DNA of 64,000 nt from Micromonospora coerulea (GTDB lineage Bacteria > Actinomycetota > Actinomycetes > Mycobacteriales > Micromonosporaceae). The notes under the pieces are model-generated. The model was not told where the DNA came from. It did not search any database and saw only the letters and a program-made list of their open reading frames with translations. Below, piece by piece: positions 59,801 to 64,000 of the stretch; within the stretch, counting starts at the first letter, position 1, and every line of letters starts with the position of its first letter. The stretch spans positions 248,001 through 312,000 of the forward strand of contig NZ_JAEMUW010000003.1 of NCBI RefSeq assembly GCF_016598485.1, given 5' to 3'. A program made the translations under genes and the position numbers.

Positions 59801-60906
59801 GGACGATCCACAGCGCCGGATCGGACCTGCTCTCGCTGATCGACGACATCCTCGACCTCTCCAAGATCGAGGCTGGTCGGATGGACGTGGAGCCGACCGA
59901 GGTGCGCTTCTCCGAGATCCGCGGCTACGTCGAGCAGGCGTTCGCGCCGCAGGCCGAGGAGAAGGGCCTGGACTTCCAGGTCCGGGTCGACAAGGACCTG
60001 CCGGCGGCGCTGGTCACCGACGCGCAGCGGTTGCAGCAGATCCTGCGCAACCTGCTCTCGAACGCGGTGAAGTTCACCGACCACGGCGCGGTGACGCTGC
60101 GGATCGGGCTGGCGCCGGAGAACGCGGTGTTCGACCTGCCGGCGTTGACCAACGCCCGGCAGGTCATCGCCTTCACGGTGATCGACACCGGCATCGGCAT
60201 CTCGGACGACAAGCTGTCGTTGATCTTCGAGGCGTTCCAGCAGGCCGACGGCACGACCAGCCGGCGGTACGGCGGCACCGGGCTGGGGCTGTCGATCAGC
60301 CGGGACCTGGCACGGTTGCTCGGCGGCTCGATCACCGTGTCGTCGGCGCCCGGGCAGGGCTCGACCTTCACCCTCTTCGTACCGGACGTGCTGGCGCCGG
60401 ACGCGGTGGTGGCGCCGCTGCCACCCTCGCCGAGCCGCGCGGGCCTGCCGTCGTCGCTGCTCATGCCGATGGAGCTGCCCGAGGCTCAGGAGACGCCGGC
60501 GACCCGGCGGCTGGAGGGGGTGACGGTGCTGATCGTCGACGACGACGTCCGCAACGTCTTCGCGCTGACCTCCGCATTGGAACTGCACGGGATGACCGTG
60601 TTGTACTCGGACAACGGGGCGGACGGGGTCCGCCTGCTGGCCGAGCATCCGGAGGTGGACATCGTGTTGATGGACGCGATGATGCCGGACCTGGACGGAT
60701 ACGAGACCACCCGGCAGATCCGGCGCAATCACCGCTTCGCTGACCTGCCGATCGTCTTCCTGACGGCGAAGGCGATGCCGGGCGACCGGGAGTCGGCGCT
60801 CGCGGCCGGTGGCAGCGACTACATCACCAAGCCGGTCGACCTGGACGAGCTGATCGAGCTCATGACGTCCTGGATCGGCCGGAGTCGAGGCGAGGAGCAT
60901 TCGTGA
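56818..60906 (+). CDS. Nik1-type soluble hybrid histidine kinase with multiple HAMP units
   Basis: The 1362-residue product has no transmembrane segment. Residues about 25-720 are seven tandem ~92-residue HAMP units plus a terminal half unit (core [12 protein letters not shown] and [18 protein letters not shown]). A GAF domain (about 735-880), coiled coil, HisKA (His962 in MSHELRTP), HATPase ([21 protein letters not shown]) and a receiver (Asp1286 in LMDAMMPD) follow. This matches group III (Nik1/Os-1) kinases that sense osmotic stress. ATG 56818 has AGGA four bases upstream. Confidence 0.93.
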   Translation: MTTAKQSIAADPSAPDHEALLGELVEALRRVRRGDLKVRLPRRAGLAAEVADAFNDVVSLQERQHLDLRRISRIVGRDGRLTERLDDEGLDGSWAEGQRAINSLIDDLGRPTTEIARVIVAVADGDLSQHMALEIDGRPLRGEYLRIGRTVNTMVDQLSSFSNEVTRVAREVGTEGKLGGQADVRGVAGTWKDLTDSVNTMASNLTGQVRSISQVATAVAKGDLSQKITVGARGEVAELADTMNSLTDTLRLFAEQVTRVAREVGTEGKLGGQAEVPNVAGTWKDLTDSVNSMASNLTAQVRNIAQVSTAVARGDLSQKITVAAQGEILELKDTVNTMVDQLSSFADEVTRVAREVGIEGKLGGQAQVRGVSGTWRDLTENVNQLAGNLTSQVRNISQVSTAVAKGDLSQKITVDAQGEILELKNTVNTMVDQLSSFADEVTRVAREVGTEGKLGGQAQVKGVSGTWRDLTDNVNSMASNLTSQVRNIASVTTAVAKGDLSQKITVDARGEILELKSTVNTMVDQLSSFADEVTRVAREVGTEGKLGGQAEVKGVSGTWRDLTDNVNSMASNLTSQVRNIASVTTAVAKGDLGQKITVDAQGEILELKNTVNTMVDQLSSFADEVTRVAREVGIEGKLGGQAQVKGVSGTWRDLTENVNQLASTLTTQLRAIAQVSTSVTRGDLTQRIAVKAQGEVAELKDNINQMIVTLRETTKKNAEQGWLDSNLARIGGLLQGQRDLGEVCRMIMMEVTPLVDAQLGAFFLADSSDGSMRLRLTASYGYVARGHDVTFGPGEGLVGQAALSRRTIRVNAQPDGRLVLRSGLAETPPADLVVLPVLFEGELLGVIEFAGVTTFSDLHLAFLERLVLTIGLAVNTIQANRRTEELLAQSQRLAHELQEQSAELQRTNAELEDKAQLLSEQKGNIETKNREIELARLGLEEKAQQLTRASAYKSEFLANMSHELRTPLNSLLLLSRLLAENSEQNLTRKQIEFARTIHSAGSDLLSLIDDILDLSKIEAGRMDVEPTEVRFSEIRGYVEQAFAPQAEEKGLDFQVRVDKDLPAALVTDAQRLQQILRNLLSNAVKFTDHGAVTLRIGLAPENAVFDLPALTNARQVIAFTVIDTGIGISDDKLSLIFEAFQQADGTTSRRYGGTGLGLSISRDLARLLGGSITVSSAPGQGSTFTLFVPDVLAPDAVVAPLPPSPSRAGLPSSLLMPMELPEAQETPATRRLEGVTVLIVDDDVRNVFALTSALELHGMTVLYSDNGADGVRLLAEHPEVDIVLMDAMMPDLDGYETTRQIRRNHRFADLPIVFLTAKAMPGDRESALAAGGSDYITKPVDLDELIELMTSWIGRSRGEEHS
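57472..58851 (+). repeat. Five consecutive 276-bp tandem units in the hybrid kinase gene
   Basis: The codon for the first residue of [11 protein letters not shown] cores recurs at 57472, 57748, 58024, 58300, 58576 and 58852, exactly 276 bases apart. Units 58024 and 58300 are the most alike, including long identical stretches around gatggtggatcagctgtcgt. A diverged unit precedes (57181) and a half unit follows. Confidence 0.9.
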
Positions 60907-61460
60907 CCCAGATGGCCAAGGCGCTGCTGGTGGACGACCGGCGGGAGAACCTGATGGCCCTGGAGGCGATCCTCCAGGGGCTTCCGGTCCAGTCGGTGGC
61001 GGTGGAGAGCGGCGAGGCGGCGCTGAAGCAGCTCCTGGTCGACGACTTCGCGGTGATCCTGCTGGACGCGCAGATGCCGGACATGGACGGCTTCGAGACC
61101 GCCAGCCACATCAAGCGGCGGGAGCGCACCCGGCACGTGCCGATCATCTTCCTCACCGCGGCGGACAAGGACGCCCAGCTCGCGCTGCGTGGCTACGCGG
61201 TGGGCGCGGTCGACTACCTGACCAAGCCGTTCGACCCGTGGGTGCTGCGGGCGAAGGTGTCGGTCTTCGTCGAGCTGTGGGTGAAGACCCGGCAGCTCGC
61301 CGCCCAGTCGGACGTGGTGCGGGAGCGGGACGCCCAGTGGCGGGTGCTCACCGACGCGGTCGACGAGGCCACCACGCTGCTGCGGGCCGACGACGGGACG
61401 GAGGCCCGGGACCGGGCGGTGGACATCCTGGAGCAGGCCCGCTGGGGCAGCACTTCCTGA
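60903..61460 (+). CDS. Receiver-domain response regulator
   Basis: The 185-residue product is a receiver domain (residues 7-125) with Asp55 (LLDAQMPDMDG), FLTAADKD and YLTKPFDPWVLRAKV, plus a helical 60-residue C-terminal extension without DNA-binding motif. GTG 60903 overlaps the hybrid kinase stop, so it is the coexpressed partner that could receive phosphate from the kinase or its receiver. Confidence 0.92.
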   Translation: MTQMAKALLVDDRRENLMALEAILQGLPVQSVAVESGEAALKQLLVDDFAVILLDAQMPDMDGFETASHIKRRERTRHVPIIFLTAADKDAQLALRGYAVGAVDYLTKPFDPWVLRAKVSVFVELWVKTRQLAAQSDVVRERDAQWRVLTDAVDEATTLLRADDGTEARDRAVDILEQARWGSTS

Positions 61461-61463
61461 CGG

Positions 61464-61973
61464 TCAGGCGTCGGCGATGCGGCCGTGCCCGGTAGCGGCG
61501 CGCCGGGCCCGCCACCGTTCGCCGAGGGAGTCGATCTCCTCCTGTACGAAGAGGAAGAAGTCCCGCATCTCGGCCACCCGCTCGCCGGCCGGGGTGGCGC
61601 GCCCGTGCAGGGCGTCGACGCCACCGCTGGCGATGTCGATGAAGTTCTTGTAGAGCCCGGTCTTCGTGACGGTGGCCTCGTACCAGGGGTTGTCCGGCAT
61701 CCGGTAACGGTCCCGACGGGAGCCCTTGACCGGCTCGCGGACCAGCATCCCGAACTGGGTGAGGTAGCGAACCGCGCCGGAGACCGCCGCGGCGCTGACG
61801 TCGAGCCGCACGCCGATCTCGGCGGCGGTGAGCGGTTCGTCGGCGCTCATCACGGCGAAGAGCACCCGGGCGGCCATCCGGGGGAAGCCGACCTCCGCGA
61901 ACGCCATCGCCATCCGTTCGACGAAGAGGTGAACCTCTGTTTCGTCGGGTCGGGGTGGGCTGGCGTCGGTCAT
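61464..61973 (-). CDS. MarR/GbsR-type repressor
   Basis: The 169-residue product has a winged helix of the GbsR/MarR type (LTAAEIGVRLDVSAAAVSGAVRYL, FGMLVREPVKGSRRDRYR) and a helical C-terminus (VAEMRDFFLFVQEEIDSLGER). AAGGAG precedes the ATG at 61973. It is divergent from the ABC exporter genes, with a palindrome between, and is the probable repressor. Confidence 0.88.
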   Translation of the reverse strand: MTDASPPRPDETEVHLFVERMAMAFAEVGFPRMAARVLFAVMSADEPLTAAEIGVRLDVSAAAVSGAVRYLTQFGMLVREPVKGSRRDRYRMPDNPWYEATVTKTGLYKNFIDIASGGVDALHGRATPAGERVAEMRDFFLFVQEEIDSLGERWRARRAATGHGRIADA

Positions 61974-62028
61974 CTGCCGCGTCTCCTTCGCGTTCGTCGC
62001 ATCTGATCGTCTCTCAGATCTCACTGTC

Positions 62029-62044
62029 TTCACAACTTTGTGAA
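62029..62044. promoter_or_regulatory. Palindrome between the MarR-type gene and ABC exporter
   Basis: TTCACAA-ct-TTGTGAA has perfect 7-base arms and lies 21 bases before the exporter start. A second inverted repeat, ATCTGA...TCAGAT (62001-62019), is adjacent. Both are candidate operators for the divergent MarR-type protein. Confidence 0.65.
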
Positions 62045-62064
62045 ACGAGTGTAACTTCCGAAGT

Positions 62065-62964
62065 ATGGAAACTCCCATTGAGGTGTCCGGCCTCGTCAAG
62101 ACCTTCGGCCGCACCCGGGCGCTCGACGGGCTCGACCTCTCCGTCCGGGCCGGCGAGGTGCACGGCTTCCTCGGTCCCAACGGCTCCGGCAAGTCGACCA
62201 CCATCCGGGTGCTGCTCGGTCTGCTCCGGGCGGACGCGGGGGCCGTCCGACTGCTCGGCGGTGACCCCTGGCGGGACGCCGTCGCCCTGCACCGCCGGCT
62301 GGCGTACGTCCCCGGTGACGTCACCCTCTGGCCCAACCTCTCCGGCGGCGAGGTGATCGACCTGCTCGGGCGGATGCGCGGCGGGCTCGACCCGAAGCGC
62401 CGGGCCGAGCTGCTGGAGTCGTTCGAGCTGGATCCGCGCAAGAAGGGCCGGGCCTACTCCAAGGGCAACCGGCAGAAGGTCGGCCTGGTCGCCGCCCTCG
62501 CCTCCGACGTCGAGCTGCTCATCCTCGACGAGCCGACCTCCGGGCTGGACCCGCTGATGGAGGGGGTCTTCCAGCAGTGGGTCGGCCGCGCCAAGGCCGA
62601 CGGCCGGACGGTGCTGCTCTCCAGCCACATCCTGGCCGAGGTGGAGGCGCTCTGCGACCGGGTGACGATCATCCGCAACGGCCGGACCGTGGAGACCGGC
62701 ACCCTCGGCGAGCTGCGCCACCTGCACCGCACCTCGATCGACGCCGAGCTCACCGGCCCGCTGGACGGGCTCGCCACCCTGCCCGGCGTGCACGACCTGC
62801 GGGTCGACGGCAACCGGGTCCGCTTCGACGTGGACACCGTCGCGCTGGACGCGGCGCTGCGCCGGCTCACCGAGATCGGTGTCCGGAGCCTGGTCAGCCA
62901 GCCGCCCACGCTGGAGGAGCTGTTCCTGCGGCACTACGAAACCACCGACGAGGTGGTCGCATGA
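62065..62964 (+). CDS. ABC exporter ATPase (DrrA/antibiotic-type)
   Basis: The 299-residue ATPase has Walker [15 protein letters not shown], Walker [15 protein letters not shown] and switch His SSHILAEVE, with an unusual signature motif [12 protein letters not shown] instead of LSGGQ. A C-terminal domain (about 220-299) resembles DrrA-type regulatory extensions. It overlaps the permease gene (ATGA) and forms a drug/polyketide exporter with it. Confidence 0.92.
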   Translation: METPIEVSGLVKTFGRTRALDGLDLSVRAGEVHGFLGPNGSGKSTTIRVLLGLLRADAGAVRLLGGDPWRDAVALHRRLAYVPGDVTLWPNLSGGEVIDLLGRMRGGLDPKRRAELLESFELDPRKKGRAYSKGNRQKVGLVAALASDVELLILDEPTSGLDPLMEGVFQQWVGRAKADGRTVLLSSHILAEVEALCDRVTIIRNGRTVETGTLGELRHLHRTSIDAELTGPLDGLATLPGVHDLRVDGNRVRFDVDTVALDAALRRLTEIGVRSLVSQPPTLEELFLRHYETTDEVVA

Positions 62965-64000
62965 GCACCCTCACCGGCACCCGCCACCTGGTCCGGCTGA
63001 TCCTGCGCCGGGACCGCGTCCTGCTCCCGCTCTGGGTGCTGGTCCTCGCCGTGCTGCCCGTCTCGTACGCGAAGAGCTTCTTCGCGCTCTTCTCCACCGC
63101 CGCCGAGCGGGCCGCGTACGCCTCCGGCACCGCCCGCAACCCGTCGATCGTCGCCCTGCTCGGCCCCGTGTACGGCGAGAGCGTCGGGGCGCTGACCGCC
63201 CAGCGCGGCGGTTTCCTGCTGGTGATCGTCGCGCTGGCCAGCCTGCTCACCGTGATCCGGCACACCCGCACCGAGGAGGAGGCCGGCCGGCGGGAGCTGC
63301 TCGGCGGCACCGTGCTCGGCCGGCACGCCGGGCTGACCGCCGCCCTGCTGGTGACGTACGCCGCCGACCTGCTGCTCGGCCTGGTCACCGCCGTCGGGCT
63401 GCTCGGCACCGGCCTCCCGGCCGCCGGCTCGCTGGCGTACGGGCTCGGCACCGCGCTGGTGGGCGTCGTCTTCGCCACCGTCGGCGGGCTCGCCGCGCAG
63501 CTCACCGAGACGGCGGGCGGCGCGCGCGGGATCGGGATCGCCGTCCTCGGGGCGGCCTTCGGGCTCCGGCTGGTCGGGGACACCGCCCGCAACGACTGGC
63601 CGAGCTGGCTGTCCCCGCTCGGCTGGGCGCCCCGACTGCGGGCCTACGAGGGGGAGCGCTGGTGGGTGCTGGCGCTGCCGCTGGCGGTGACCGTGCTGCT
63701 CGCCGCGGCCGCGTACCGCATCTCGGTGCGCCGGGACCTGGGCGCCGGGCTGCTGCCGCCCCGGCTCGGGCCGGCCACCGCCGGGCCGGCCCTGTCCGGG
63801 CCGTTCGGCCTGGCCTGGCGCCTGCACCGGGGGCAGCTGCTCTGGTGGTCGGTCGGCTTCGGCCTGCTCGGTCTGATCCTGGGCGGGGCGGCGGAGGCCG
63901 CCGGGAAGTCGGTCGAGGGCAACCCGCAGCTGGAGCAGATCATGGCCCGCCTCGGCGGCGCGTCCGGGCTCGCGGAGGCGTACCTCGGTGCCACGCTGAG
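62961..64000 (+). CDS. ABC-2 exporter permease (3' end outside window)
   Basis: The first 346 residues are visible: [20 protein letters not shown] at helix 1, [20 protein letters not shown], then several helices and the start of a second half near [21 protein letters not shown]. This matches actinobacterial exporters of polyketide antibiotics (about 530 residues in two halves). It begins inside the ATPase stop and continues past the right edge. Confidence 0.88.
   Translation, partial: MSTLTGTRHLVRLILRRDRVLLPLWVLVLAVLPVSYAKSFFALFSTAAERAAYASGTARNPSIVALLGPVYGESVGALTAQRGGFLLVIVALASLLTVIRHTRTEEEAGRRELLGGTVLGRHAGLTAALLVTYAADLLLGLVTAVGLLGTGLPAAGSLAYGLGTALVGVVFATVGGLAAQLTETAGGARGIGIAVLGAAFGLRLVGDTARNDWPSWLSPLGWAPRLRAYEGERWWVLALPLAVTVLLAAAAYRISVRRDLGAGLLPPRLGPATAGPALSGPFGLAWRLHRGQLLWWSVGFGLLGLILGGAAEAAGKSVEGNPQLEQIMARLGGASGLAEAYLGATL

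Overview
The window is high-GC actinobacterial chromosome. Gene content, GTG/TTG starts, ATGA/GTGA stop-start overlaps and leaderless-looking promoters point to Micromonosporaceae, most likely a Micromonospora; this is inference, since there is no rRNA or other marker. One mobile element of about 11.6 kb is integrated at a tRNA-Lys gene. Its middle is much less GC-rich than the chromosome (18541-18600 has 30 G/C of 60; 45181-45240 has 48 of 60, hand counts).

Region by region. 1-5.2 kb: part of a Tad-type pilus/secretion locus on the minus strand (lipoprotein, secreted protein, SAF/CpaB-like, CpaE-like, CpaF-like running off the left edge) with a divergent prepilin peptidase. 5.2-12.4 kb: PAP2 phosphatase, GH65 glycoside phosphorylase, a zinc-ribbon protein, secreted proteins, an ArsR-type regulator and a small lipoprotein. 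12.83-24.41 kb: a pSAM2/AICE-like element bounded by 40-bp direct repeats of the tRNA-Lys 3' end, with Rep, Xis and Int but no visible FtsK/TraB-type translocase. Its cargo is three small proteins, a GntR regulator, a HEPN (Ymh-type) protein, a membrane protein, and a translationally coupled pair: a ComF-like phosphoribosyltransferase and a DprA/SMF-HAD fusion. A compact three-way-junction palindrome follows that pair. I regard the pair as the most likely undescribed system here.

24.6-36.3 kb: ordinary chromosome: DUF1772 protein, epimerase, ZIP transporter, Eis-like acetyltransferase, PP2C phosphatase and LuxR regulator (divergent), XRE-cupin regulator and BenE transporter (divergent around a perfect 22-bp palindrome), MscL, FadR-type regulator and MFS exporter. 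36.3-42.4 kb: a stressosome-like signalling operon (RsbR, RsbS, RsbT, an RsbT/W-RsbX fusion, a histidine kinase, a receiver-PP2C phosphatase), all start-stop overlapped, with a divergent STAS antagonist. 42.4-54.4 kb: AraC and PadR regulators, an ABC exporter, a polysaccharide deacetylase-glycosyltransferase, a threonine dehydratase, an S9 peptidase and an FAD-linked oxidase behind a near-consensus LexA box. 54.5-61.5 kb: a HATPase-GAF-PP2C regulator divergent from a 1362-residue soluble Nik1-type hybrid histidine kinase with tandem 92-residue HAMP units, followed by a receiver protein. 61.5-64 kb: a MarR-type repressor and a divergent ABC exporter whose permease runs off the right edge.

Coordinates come from reading frames and motifs by eye; no database searches were possible. 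Starts are chosen by Shine-Dalgarno position, overlap with neighbours, or leaderless promoter geometry.
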